Part shown: positions 1 to 8,426 of the stretch, one piece after another
Numbering within the stretch: the stretch's first letter is position 1
Layout: every line of letters begins with the position of its first letter
From: Goniomonas avonlea
Lineage: Eukaryota; Cryptophyceae; Goniomonadida; Goniomonadaceae
Direction: 5' to 3'
Length of the DNA: 10,596 bases
Assembly: GCA_003573635.1 (NCBI GenBank)
Contig: QUTJ01031265.1
Span: 1 to 10,596, forward strand
Translations under genes and position numbers: made by a program
The notes under the pieces: model-generated
What the model was told of the DNA's origin: nothing
Seen by the model: the letters and a program-made list of their open reading frames with translations, nothing else
The model's database searches: none

Positions 1-3000
1 CTCCGAGTCCACGGCCACCGACAGGCGCTTCTGCATCTTGCGCTTGTCCAGGCGAGACTCCTCCTCGTCCTTGGCCCTGCCGCCGCGGTGTCAGCCGCGC
101 AGGAGCGACGTCTGCCACTTCAACGGCAGCTGCAAAGTGCCCACAGCAAAGTGCCGCGCACTTCAACAGCACAGCAAAGTGCCGCACGCACACGCCAGTG
201 CCGAGTGCGAGACAACGACTTGAACAAAAGAGGGGGGCAGGGACGCACCGGTTGAGGTACTGGTAGATGCAGACCTTGGTGATGTCCATCACCAGGAACC
301 ACGCCAGAGCCCAGAACAGGCAGAAGCCCACGGCCCACGCGTTGTTGGTGCCGTGGAGGAAGCCTGAGGGCGTGTGTCAGTTGCCACGCGGGTGCCTCCG
401 CGTTGCTGCCGCAGGCACGACAACCTCAGAACCGTTGATATAGTAGCCCCAGGCCGTGACGGCAATCGGCATAGTTCTGGCATCATCGGGGACACACAAC
501 AGAGACGGCAGACAAGGCAAGCGAGAGGACAGCACTCCAAGGAGACGCACAGGTCTCGCTGGAGCCAGAGCAGGCAGAGCAGAACTTGGTGGTGAAGCTG
601 ACGTTCTGCAGCACGGGCACGTCGTCGACAGAGCTGAAGACGCCGTTGCTCTGGTACAGCAGCACGTTGGTGTAGTAGTTCTGGTCCGTGCCGTTCATGA
701 CCTTGTACTGCTCGGGCTGGCTCCTCTGCGGGCGCTCGGTTAGTCCCACAAGGCAGACAAGGGCCACAAGGCACGAGCAGGACACCCACAAGGCAATACA
801 CCACGAGTCAAACCAAAGCAATCAGTTGCCACGGACCAGTTGGATGCCTGGCCCAACGCCGAGGCAGTTGGTGAAGGAGTTCATGGCGAGCGGCTCCAGC
901 GAGTCACCGAAGGGCCAGAACAAGGCGAACAGCACCGAGAGAGTCTGGAGGCCAAGTGTCAGCAAGTGAGCGGGGGCACTGGCAACCAGGACGCGAACCA
1001 GGACTGAGCCACGACCCGAAATGCACGAGAACAAGACTGGAGAAGAACGACGCAACAAGGGCGGGACCAAGCGTCACCTGAGCGAACAAGAAGGCAATCA
1101 TGAGCTGGGTGCCAGGGCGGCGAGTGAAGAAGAAAGACTCAGTGCGAGCAGCGAACACCGTGGCCTGTCCACCGACGGACAAGAGAAGGTAGATGCAAGT
1201 CTCAATCTGCACCAAAGCGTCAGTCCATGACGCAAAAACTCGTTCCCGTCGACGGGGAAGGGAGGAGCGAGGAGGAGGAGGAGGACCTGGTTCGGTACGG
1301 GGGGACTTGTTCTGTGGAGAGGGGGGAGGTAGCGAGGAAGGGGCAGGGTGCACGGACCACTGGGGGGACTTGTTCTGGGGAGGACGCGAAGACAAGGGGC
1401 AGGGGTGCACGGACCTGGCCCGGGGTCAGGGGGAACTTGTTCCCGTTGACCTTAATGCCGCCAATGGAGGCGGAGAAGGCCTCCTCCATCGGGGTCAGGA
1501 AGCTGTTGGACAGCACGGTGAAGCCGACAATGCACTCGGTGAAACCAATCATGCCGAGGACAACGCAGATCTACGGCCGCATGTCAGTCGAGCTCCTGTC
1601 TGCCTGCCTGTCTCTCTCTCTCACTCGCTTCGGTCGGTCTATCGCAAGTGCACGAGGGCCTGGGCAACAGCAAGAATGGTGATCAGGGTTGAAACGCACC
1701 AAGAGGATGCGCATCAGCCTCCACTGCTGCGGCTTGCGGTCGGCCACGACACGATCGTAGGCGATCGAGACAATAGTGCCGTCGTTGAGGATGGTGAGGA
1801 TGACGAGCACAATGGCGGGGAGGCTGAAGTGCGGGTAGTCGCTGTCCGAGGGCACGGGGAACCAGGTGGTGTCTTCCGCCTTCTGGAGCTCCGGCTGTTC
1901 GGTTTCGTTGGCTCACAATTCGGGACACGCAGTTGTCACGCGCTGCCACAAAATGCAATGCAGTTGCAGGCAAACACCACAGGAGCAGGCAAGGCAGACT
2001 TACGATGTAGGGCGAGTTGCTGTCCGGAGGGTAAGGGAACCCATACCATGGCTGTCGAGTCCGTGTTAACCCTCTCCAACTCGCACGCGAGACGTGAGGG
2101 ACGCGCAACAACGCTACACGCCTCAAGAGGCCAGTGACAAGACTGCAGCAGCGTGCACATGCGAAGCACTCATAGCCGACGCACCTCGACATTGGCGTTG
2201 GGCTTCTTCTTGTCCCGGGCGAAGATCTGGGCGACGAACATGAAGACGAGCAGAGTGCACGTCGCGGCAATACGGTAGATGACATAGCTGCGGTTCGGTC
2301 AGACACCAAGGACAATGGGGGGAGGGGGGCGGGGGGGCGGGTCGAATCAAGAACGTGTGAAGTAGGACACGCGTGAGGTGTAAGGGCGCACTTCAGGAGT
2401 GCGTGCCTGCACGACTCACCTCTTCATACGGAGGAAAATCTCACGAGCCTTGGTCATGGCAATAATAATCACGCTCAAGCCCGGCTCGGTCAACACAATA
2501 TCGGCGGCTGCGTGGAACCTGGTCAGCCGACGGGAGTGCAGGACAGGAGGGCAGGACAGGAGGTCGGCACGCAGACACGAGAGACAACGCACCAGCGCGA
2601 GCGGCGTCGGTGGCACCCTCGACGGCAATACCAACGTCAGCCTTCTTGAGGGCGGGGGCGTCGTTGACACCGTCACCAGTCATGCCAGTCAAGTGGCCGC
2701 GGGCCTGCAGCACCTCGACAATCTCGAACTTGTGCTCCGGGAACACCTGAGGGGAGGAGTTACGAGTGGGAAGGGGCGGGGGCAGAGCAAGAGGGAGGTT
2801 GCAATGTGCAAACTGTGCGGTGAAAAGCGTCAGTGAGCCCAGAAGCAGTTGAGCAACATCAGCCTTTCCCCGAATATTCTCGCTCGCATAAAAATTTCTT
2901 CCAGCCACGGAAGAGGCCGAGAGAAGAGTGTAACGAGCGTTAAATCGTGTTCATGGACGAGACCGACGGCAAGCAGGAAACAGAAACACGTTAACGAGGA

Positions 3001-4998
3001 GGGACAAGCAACCTGAGCAAAGCCATCGGCGTTCTCAGCCATTTCACCCTGCTGGTCAATAGAAGCGAGCTTCTTAAGCGTGTCGATGGTGTACATGTTG
3101 GTGCCCATTCCAAGACGGCGCGCAGTCTCCTTGGCAATCGTCATCTGCACAGAGCAGACACGTCAGAGCACAGTGACACGAGGGGGCGGGCCGCACGTGG
3201 TCACCAGTGATCATCTTGACCTCCACGCCCATGGCCATGGCCGCCTCGATGGTCTCCTTGGTGTCGTCGCGCGGCGGGTCAAACAGCGGGATCAAACCCT
3301 GGAACTCCCAGCTCTTCACGTCATCCTCGCGGGACCGGGCCACACCGATGGCACGGAAACCACGCTGTCCGAACTCCTCAATGATCTGGTCGACCTTGGC
3401 AGCAATCTCTGTCACGTTGTGCGAGAGGCCGGCAATAATCTGGGACAGGGTTCAGCGCCCACTGACACAAGCCGGCTGTCGCACCTGGGGGGCGCCCTTG
3501 CACACGCGGAAAGTGGAACCATCCGGGGCGACAATAGTGGCCTCAGTGCGCTTGATCACCGGGTCGAAGGGAATGAACTTGGTCTGCCTGTGCTTGAACA
3601 GGAAGTCCTGTTGTCGCGTTGACCAGTCAGATCACTTCCGCACACTCCAAACCAGAGACGCGTGTGTTGATAAAATGAGACCAGAGGCTGGAAGTGTGAG
3701 AGGGAGGGGGCTGACCTGGTTGGTGACACCGTCAGTGAGGCACTTGTCGATAGCATCCTGTCCCTCCCACTTGGCAGCCAGAGCAGCGCTGAAAATCACA
3801 TCCTCTTCCTTGCCAAAGAAGGTTGAGGGAGTGTCCAGAGTCAACTTGTTCTTGGTCAAGGTTCCGGTCTTGTCGCTGCAGAGAATCGTCATGCCCGCAA
3901 GCTCCTCAATGGAAGCCAGGCGAGACACAATAGCCTTGTTGGTGGCGAGGTCGCGAGCACCAACAGCCATAGTAGCAGTAGTCACCACCTGAAGGGAGAG
4001 TCAAGACACCATTGAAGAAACAAGGACAGCCGAACCTGCATGGCAATGGGGATTGAGGCAACCAGCAGCACCAAGCAGGACACGAGAGCCTGAGCCCAGT
4101 CGAGCTTCTGGACCAGCAGAAGGACAATGAAGAGAATAATCACAAGAGCACCACCAGTGACCATCAGCACGTAAGCGACCTTGAGCAGGACCTCCTGAAG
4201 ATGGCCACGGCTGGTCACTGAACCGACCAGAGCAGCGGCCTTGCCGAAGAAGGTGTTGGAGCCTGATCAAGAAGTCAGTGACTGGGTGGACGTTGGCCAA
4301 AACTCACCAGTGGCGTACACAACGGCATGCAGCTCGCCGCGCTGAACAATGGAGCCAGAGTACACGACGTCTCCAGGGAAACAGGTGACCGGAAGAGACT
4401 CTCCAGTGAGAGCACTTTGATCCACCTCCATAGGTTCGCCCTCGCCGAGTTTGGAGTCAGCAGGCACGATGTCGCCACCCTTGATGATGATGACGTCACC
4501 AGGCACCAGCTCTCTCGCAGGCATTTCAATAAAGCGACCGTCGCGTCTGACGCGACAACCAGGGGCAAGGGACTTCTTCAGAGCAGCAATGGCGTCACCA
4601 GCGCTGGCTTCCTCCTTCCAGCCCAAGGTACCGTTGATGAGAAGCAACAAAAACAAAACCACCCACGTCCAGGGATCGGGATGCTGGCCCGCGACCTTGT
4701 TGGCACTTTGGTACACGAACAAAATGAAAGAGATCGCTGTCGCAGCCTCCATCAAGAACGGAATGGGACCAACGAAATACGAAAGGAACTTGATGAAGGG
4801 GTGCACTGTCGTTTCAGAGATCTCGTTCAAGCCATGCTGCTCAAGCAAGCGCTGGGCCTCGGCGGTGCTCAAACCCACCATGTCGCCAGATGTCGCAGCG
4901 GGAGGACCGCCACCAGAAGGTCCAGATGCGGAAGGCCGCACAGCAAGAAGGATCCCGTCTCCATCCTTTTCCTCGTCGATGAGCCCGCGCTTCTCCAT
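1..4998 (-). CDS. Plasma-membrane P3A-type H+-ATPase, 18 exons, 3' end outside window
   Basis: ATP-driven proton export pump. Exons (minus strand, high to low): 4998-4308, 4262-4036, 3988-3716, 3607-3485, 3439-3197, 3144-3013, 2746-2593, 2507-2420, 2287-2185, 2051-2004, 1894-1700, 1570-1415, 1206-1078, 944-837, 725-547, 476-433, 363-249, 76-1. Joined, they give 1028 open codons. Seen: LLINGT in TM2 (N122), TGES at 198-201, SDKTGTLTK with phospho-Asp D345, [20 protein letters not shown] from 586, and ILNDGT in TM6 (D732, the position of the plant pump's proton-binding Asp). TM segments lie near 80-97, 110-126, 260-281, 288-306, 645-667, 718-735, then TM7-TM10, the last about 974-995. ILNDGT and the [18 protein letters not shown] stretch indicate P3A rather than a Ca or Na/K pump. 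Odd: two long extracellular insertions (about 668-716 and 872-973), Gln306 after PIAM where plants have Pro, and a 48-nt exon. The donor after exon 15 (GTCTCC, 546) is weak but is the one I found that keeps frame. The cytosolic tail is basic and includes KRLSV. The start ATG is well placed, preceding an acidic N-terminus. Confidence 0.95.
77..248 (-). repeat. Tandem duplications in ATPase intron 17
   Basis: This 172-nt intron holds internal direct repeats. The 15-mer acagcaaagtgccgc (plus strand) occurs at 143-157 and 171-185, and a cacttcaac word at 116-124 and 159-167. A related caaagtgccc copy lies near 133-142. Most introns in the window without repeats are 42-52 nt, so the duplications account for much of the extra length. 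Confidence 0.75.
433..944 (-). other. ATPase exons 14-16: TM9-TM10 extracellular insertion
   Basis: Exons 837-944, 547-725 and 433-476 encode the end of TM9 and a loop of roughly 100 residues before TM10, where plant and fungal pumps have a short turn. The loop contains two N-glycosylation sequons (N901-G-T and N931-V-S) and Cys881, 939, 942 and 949, as expected of an exoplasmic, disulfide-stabilised segment. An enlarged extracellular loop is known from oomycete pumps, but between TM8 and TM9. The exon 15/16 junction is the least certain part of the model because GTGCGT at 550 is a better donor but breaks the frame. Confidence 0.7.
1299..1442 (-). repeat. Duplicated exon-end and 5' splice site, ATPase exon 12 / intron 12
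   Basis: On the minus strand the end of exon 12 contains GAACAAGTTCCCCC (1442-1429), then the donor GTCCGTGCACC (1414-1404). Both pieces recur inside the intron: GAACAAGTCCCCCC at 1375-1362 and 1312-1299, and GTCCGTGCACC again from 1357. Spacing between copies is about 57-67 nt. Intron 12 (1207-1414, 208 nt) is thus enlarged by degenerate copies that include a second donor, and each copy is preceded by an AG that could act as an acceptor. Confidence 0.75.
2185..2287 (-). other. ATPase exon 9: TM5 and start of the TM5-TM6 insertion
   Basis: This exon encodes the TM5 helix ([18 protein letters not shown]) and then a charged stretch, [11 protein letters not shown]. Plant and fungal P3A pumps have only a very short TM5-TM6 turn here. 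The 48-nt micro-exon at 2004-2051 ([10 protein letters not shown] and onward) and the start of the 1700-1894 exon continue the insertion, to about 50 residues rich in Pro, Asp, Tyr and Trp, before TM6 begins. Boundaries are GT-AG and keep frame on both sides. Confidence 0.8.
2317..2341 (+). other. G-quadruplex-type G-run cluster in ATPase intron 8
   Basis: Four G runs of 6, 6, 7 and 3 bases are separated by single bases (A, C, C). This is a textbook G4-forming pattern on the plus strand, the template strand for the ATPase gene; the transcript itself would carry the C-rich complement close to the 3' splice site at 2288. A structural prediction only. Confidence 0.6.
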
Positions 4999-5112
4999 GT
5001 TTTGCGGGGTTTGTGCGCCGACACAGGGGACAGTGCAGTCGGGAGAGCTATCCGTTTTTCACGCAGTAATCAAATTTTGACACTCGCGGGTGTTTGACAG
5101 CTGTTGGGAGCC

Positions 5113-5130
5113 TCCCCGCCTTTGGCGGAG
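5113..5130. promoter_or_regulatory. GC-rich palindrome in the divergent promoter
   Basis: CCGCC-TTT-GGCGG (5116-5128) is a perfect 5-bp inverted repeat with a 3-base centre, and partial symmetry continues outward (ctcc...ggag). It resembles a dimeric or E2F-like site and lies about 115-130 bp upstream of the pump start codon. Could be chance. Confidence 0.35.
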
Positions 5131-5478
5131 ATAGCAAACCGATAGAATCTAGAGAGTCCGATAGAATCACCGCCAGCTGTCGCTTATCGCTCACGCTCTG
5201 CGGGCCTCCCGACTGAGCGCAGCGTCAGGCTTTTGAGCACTCGCCGCGCGTCGCGCCACAATCTCAAGTCGCTCGCACCGATTGCCGTTGGATGGATCAG
5301 ACTTCTTGATCGAGATGATCAAACTTGGAAACTCGGGACGCCAGCTGGGGAAACTCGGCGAATTGCTATCTGGTTATCCATATCTGTATATCACAGTGTC
5401 TTTGACTGCTTTATCCCGTCGAGAGGGGTGTTCAACTGTAACTGCCATCCAATTGACGTCCATTCAGCGCTATCTATC
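5130..5478. promoter_or_regulatory. Cluster of GATA/TATC words
   Basis: GATA occurs at 5130, 5141 and 5160, and TATC at 5185, 5367, 5375, 5381, 5389, 5412, 5471 and 5475: eleven occurrences in about 350 bp, against roughly three expected with equal base use. They could bind GATA-type zinc-finger factors. No binding data exist here, so function is inference. Confidence 0.4.
5433..5460 (+). promoter_or_regulatory. Myb-like pair, CCAAT box and CRE-like half site upstream of lipase
   Basis: CAACTG (5433-5438) and TAACTG (5439-5444) abut and both fit the Myb YAACKG consensus. CCAAT follows at 5449-5453, and TGACGTC at 5454-5460 matches seven of eight bases of a CRE. The cluster ends 56 bp before the lipase ATG, a plausible core-proximal position. 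Matches are to short consensus words only. Confidence 0.4.
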
Positions 5479-5516
5479 GCCGTGTTGCCCGAACCCCAAA
5501 ACCTGTTCGCCCAGGC

Positions 5517-6979
5517 ATGCAGTCTTGGGGCTCAGCCTTGCTCCTCGCTGCTCTCGTGGCGACATGCAGTGGTCAAATGACCTACAACATGGCTGAAGGA
5601 TTAACCGAGGTCGCGAATTCTTTCGCTACGACAGTAGCTCATTCCTCCTTGTAGGTCTATTTGTCGTACGCCGCCTACTGTGGCACCAACGTTGGAGCAG
5701 CGTGGAACTGCTACTGGTGCAAGAACGTTCCTGGTTTCACGGTGCGTACTCTCTCTAATCGCCCATTTTCCAACTTAACCCTGTTTTCTGAAGTGGGTGG
5801 GCAATTTCGGAGCCGACGCGGACCCAGTTTTTGGCTATGTTGGGTATTTGGGCACCACGGTGTACGCCGTGTTCCGTGGCACCGACAATGGCGTGGGCTG
5901 GATCACCGACTTCAACTTCCCAAAGATTCCTTACCCGATCTCCACCGTCGCGGGAGCGGAGGTGCACGAGGGTTTCTATGGGGCGTATCAAAAGCATTCG
6001 TCCACTGTCCAGTCGCTCGTGACAACTGCCCTCAGCCAGTGCGGCTCTTCCTGCTCCATCCGCGCCACCGGGCACAGCCTCGGTGCTGCGCTTGCTGAGC
6101 TCGGAGCATTGGACCTGAGCGTTGCGCTCTCTCAGAATGTTGTCCTTTACAACTTTGGTCAGCCTCGCGTCGGGAACACAGAGTTCGCTACCTTCGCAAA
6201 CACTCAGCTCTCGGACATCTACCGAATGGTCTGGAAGCGCGACCCTGTGCCGCACGTCCCCCCAGCTGCCTTTGGATTCCAGCACAGCTACAACGCGATC
6301 TGGCAAATGCACGGCAAGTACAACTATTGCGGTCAGGGCAATCTCCACAGCTGCTCTGATACGCTCCTGATCTACAACGTCGTTGATCACGGTCTCTATA
6401 TGAACGTCGATGCTCTGGACGGTACAAGCCCCCCCCCCCACCTTCAAATTTCGGCCCTGACTCCAAATAGGAACCATCCACGGTTGCCTGTGGACTGACC
6501 CTGGGTCCAACAAGCTGTTGTCCCTGCTCAACTCAGAGGAGAAGCCAACCGGTGCTGTTCAAGGTCTGTCCCGTAGGTCCCAATATGCTCTGACACTGTC
6601 ATCCCTACCGCTGTTGCGGATTGCGATGGTCGTGGACTGACGCTGTAAGCCAGAATCTCCCAAGCACGCGACGTTGCCGATTGCTGCCGTCGCTGGCATC
6701 GCCGCTGTGTGCGCCTGTGTGGCCCTGGTCGCCGTTGGCGTTGCGGTCGTTGCTGTCCGACGCTCTCGCCGCGCCAACGATGATAAGTGCGTGTATCACT
6801 CGTTCACCTCCACTGGCATGTTTTCGTGCTCCCATTATTGCGCAAGCACCCACTTTCTGTTTGCAGTGGCATGTTTTCGTGCTCCCATTATTGCAGTGGC
6901 ATGTTTTCGTGCTCCCATTATTGTGCAAGCACCCACTTCAGTTTGCAGGATGATGGTGGAGCTCCAAGCCTCGGCCTAA
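5517..6979 (+). CDS. Class 3 (fungal-type) lipase with C-terminal membrane anchor
   Basis: Alpha/beta hydrolase expected to cleave acylglycerol or other lipid esters. Exons: 5517-5609, 5655-5741, 5794-6421, 6471-6563, 6654-6786, 6949-6979; joined they encode 354 aa ending in TAA. The N-terminus MQSWGSALLLAALVATCSG is a clear signal peptide and fixes the start. A Cys pattern (YCG, then NCYWC) near 40-55, AVFRGT near 85-90, the nucleophile elbow GHSLG with Ser155, Asp210 (WKRDPVPH) and His259 (DHGLYM) match the Lipase_3 triad in order and spacing. Residues 309-335 form a hydrophobic helix followed by RRSRR, giving a predicted type I membrane anchor; many class 3 lipases are soluble and lack this. 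The donor after exon 4 may be 6564 (GTCTGT, chosen) or 6552 (GTGCTG); both keep frame. Intron 3 carries an 11-base C run. The last junction is ambiguous because of duplicated acceptors. Confidence 0.92.
6814..6948 (+). repeat. Triplicated 27-mer with duplicated 3' splice sites in last lipase intron
   Basis: A 27-base unit beginning tggcatgttttcgtgctccc occurs exactly at 6814-6840, 6867-6893 and 6897-6923. The first and third copies are followed by a related 25-26 base block (gcaagcacccactt...tttgcag), and the second only by cag. AG acceptors preceded by (t)ttgc or attgc therefore end at 6866, 6896 and 6948. The intron starts at 6787 (GTGCGT). Confidence 0.9.
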
Positions 6980-7153
6980 GTTGCTGACACACAAGGAAAG
7001 CCGTGAGAGCTCGGTGCCTCGGCTGCGTTGTGCATGTCCTCACATGCGTTGTGCATGTCCTCACAGGTGCCTGATAAACCAAGACTGTGGTCTGCTTGCT
7101 TGGTGTAGTCCAGAACGACATCGTTTGCCCCATTCTTTACTGAGAAACTTAGC
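6980..7153. other. Convergent 3' intergenic region
   Basis: These 174 bp lie between the stop codons of the convergent lipase and dehydrogenase genes and must hold both 3' UTRs. No canonical AATAAA was seen on either strand; gataaacc at about 7071 is the nearest. The region contains the 21-bp tandem repeat and no supported gene. Confidence 0.6.
7024..7065. repeat. Perfect 21-bp tandem duplication
   Basis: Two exact head-to-tail copies of a 21-bp unit (starts tgcgttgtgcatgtcc, ends tcaca) lie at 7024-7044 and 7045-7065. Exact identity suggests a recent duplication, or a polymorphic minisatellite. Confidence 0.95.
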
Positions 7154-8426
7154 TCAGGAGCCATTTGCACTTTTTTCAAGGAGATCCCAGGCAGCGCGTC
7201 GACGTTGCTCTCGTACCTGTTCAATCGGTGAGCGTGAATCTTCTCAGAAGACACGCACATTGCTTGCCACTTTAAGAAGGCACTTGTCCCGCTTCCACCT
7301 CTCTTGAGCCTCCCCACCTGTCTGAGAAGGACGTCAGCTGGCCAGTTGCACTACGCAACGTACCTGAGACCAAAACGGCTCGCATTCATCGACGAGAGTG
7401 AAGATGGAGTGTAAAGTTCCCGCCAGTGCCAAATGGGTGTCCGCCTCCAAAGCATCGTGTGCTGCGATGGTTCTGAAAACAAAATCAGTCAGACTCCGAG
7501 CAGAACAGAAGGACACACCGAAGAGAGCAACACGCAGCCAGGAGTCTCTCTGTGAGCTCTGGTGGCCAGGGCGTGGCTCGCGATATTCTGATTAAATATC
7601 CCAGAATCGCTGCCATCACATGTACATCCTGCGAAAATGATCAGAACATGTCAAACAATCCAAACTACTACCTCGATAGTTCGAAATGGCTTCACATAAT
7701 CAATATAGGCGTCCCCAGCCAGTACTTGCCATTCATCCACCACGACAGATTCCAGGGAGACTTCGGCGTGCCGGACCTGCAAGGAAGGATCAGTTACAGA
7801 CAGAGTGACTCGCAAGTGGCGCGCACCTCTGGAATGAATTTGATCGCTTTATCCTTGAGCCATTTGACACCTGGCTATGAGAATCGTGAGGGTGGTTCGA
7901 CAAGTCACGGACTCACAGCATCTGAGAAAACAACAGCAACCCTGAGCGAGCCTCGTTCTTGCTCAGCAGCGGTATCCCGAGCAACCACAAGCAGTACTTC
8001 AGCTTCAGAAAGCGCAAACGTTTTGACACCATCCAGCTTTCGGCTGCCCGACGGCGCCCCTGGAGCATTCGAGACTGCTGTCTGGATTGCAGAAGGTCTG
8101 CCACCTCCCTCCTCTGTTACAACAAAGGCGGCCAACTTGTCCAAACTCAAATCCGGAAACATGGCCCCAAGAGCACTTTGATATCCAGCTTGGAAAGCGA
8201 AACCTACACGATCTGCAAGAAACCCTCCAGCCAGAGCCCTGTCAATGGGCGCGGAGAACTGCAATCGTGTGGCTTGGTGTTGGAGCCACCAGGCTTGCAA
8301 ATCGGGAGTCGCAGCTGGGACCTTGGGAGTTTTCCTCACCAAAAATGTTAGAATGTCCGGCTTGTATCGACTGAAGTGTCGGATGGACGAGGACTTTCCA
8401 GCAAGAGCTCGACAACTCCCCAGCAT
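7154..8426 (-). CDS. Acyl-CoA dehydrogenase-like protein, bacterial-type subfamily
   Basis: Probable flavoprotein-fold relative of acyl-CoA dehydrogenases. Exons (high to low): 8426-7917, 7874-7827, 7776-7672, 7628-7519, 7472-7364, 7321-7259, 7216-7154; joined they give 335 aa and end in TGA. Seen in order: ALAGGFLADRVGFAFQAGY (64-82), FVVTEEGGGRPSAIQT (101-116; compare the VTEPGAGS flavin-contact motif), LDGVKTFALS (131-140), LLVVARD, RHAEVSLESV, VKPFRTIEDVHV (214-225), THLALAG, and a C-terminal RWKRDKCLL...VREQRRRAAWDLL helix. The pattern recalls short (about 300-340 aa) bacterial proteins annotated as acyl-CoA dehydrogenase; this is from memory, not a search. Residues 1-22 (MLGSCRALAGKSSSIRHFSR) are basic and Ser-rich without acidic residues, so a mitochondrial presequence is plausible. 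I cannot place the catalytic Glu, so enzymatic activity is unproven. Introns are 42-50 nt; frame decides acceptors at 7875 and 7322 over nearby AGs. Confidence 0.82.

Larger units (their letters stand above)
4999..5516. promoter_or_regulatory. Divergent intergenic region, likely shared promoter of pump and lipase
   Basis: This 518-bp stretch lies between two divergent start codons and must hold both 5' UTRs and promoters. No convincing TATA box was seen (only tgtatatca near 5386). It contains a GATA/TATC cluster, a CCAAT box, a GC palindrome and an 11-bp direct repeat (ccgatagaatc, 5139-5149 and 5158-5168). No supported coding sequence lies here; the open frames are short and lack conserved motifs. 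Confidence 0.65.

Noticed and set aside
1193-2137. 314-codon plus-strand open frame
   Set aside because: It runs antisense across pump exons 10-13 and their introns; the minus strand carries conserved P3A sequence there. Long antisense frames are common in GC-rich coding DNA.
3207-3992. 261-codon plus-strand open frame
   Set aside because: Antisense shadow of pump exons 3-5, with no recognisable motif.
4327-5097. 256-codon plus-strand open frame
   Set aside because: Antisense shadow of pump exon 1, which encodes TM1, TM2 and TGES on the other strand.
5233-5596. Overlapping plus-strand frames (115 and 104 codons) upstream of the lipase
   Set aside because: No motifs; the signal peptide starting at 5517 gives a clear lipase start, and these frames lie in the promoter and 5' UTR region and extend into exon 1 out of frame.
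5755-6531. 258-codon minus-strand open frame
   Set aside because: Antisense shadow of the main lipase exon, which carries the catalytic triad on the plus strand.
6564-6576. A 13-nt GT...AG segment (gtctgtcccgtag) as a mini-intron in the lipase
   Set aside because: Far shorter than any other intron here, and its removal leads to no conserved continuation; the AG at 6653 keeps the frame into the TM exon.
6976-7317. 113-codon minus-strand open frame containing the 21-bp repeat
   Set aside because: The dehydrogenase-like frame is better continued by an acceptor at 7322 and a further intron (7217-7258), which yields the family's C-terminal helix and a stop at 7154; this frame crosses that intron and the 3' region.
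7552-8181. 209-codon plus-strand open frame
   Set aside because: Antisense to dehydrogenase-like exons with conserved motifs on the minus strand; it crosses their introns.
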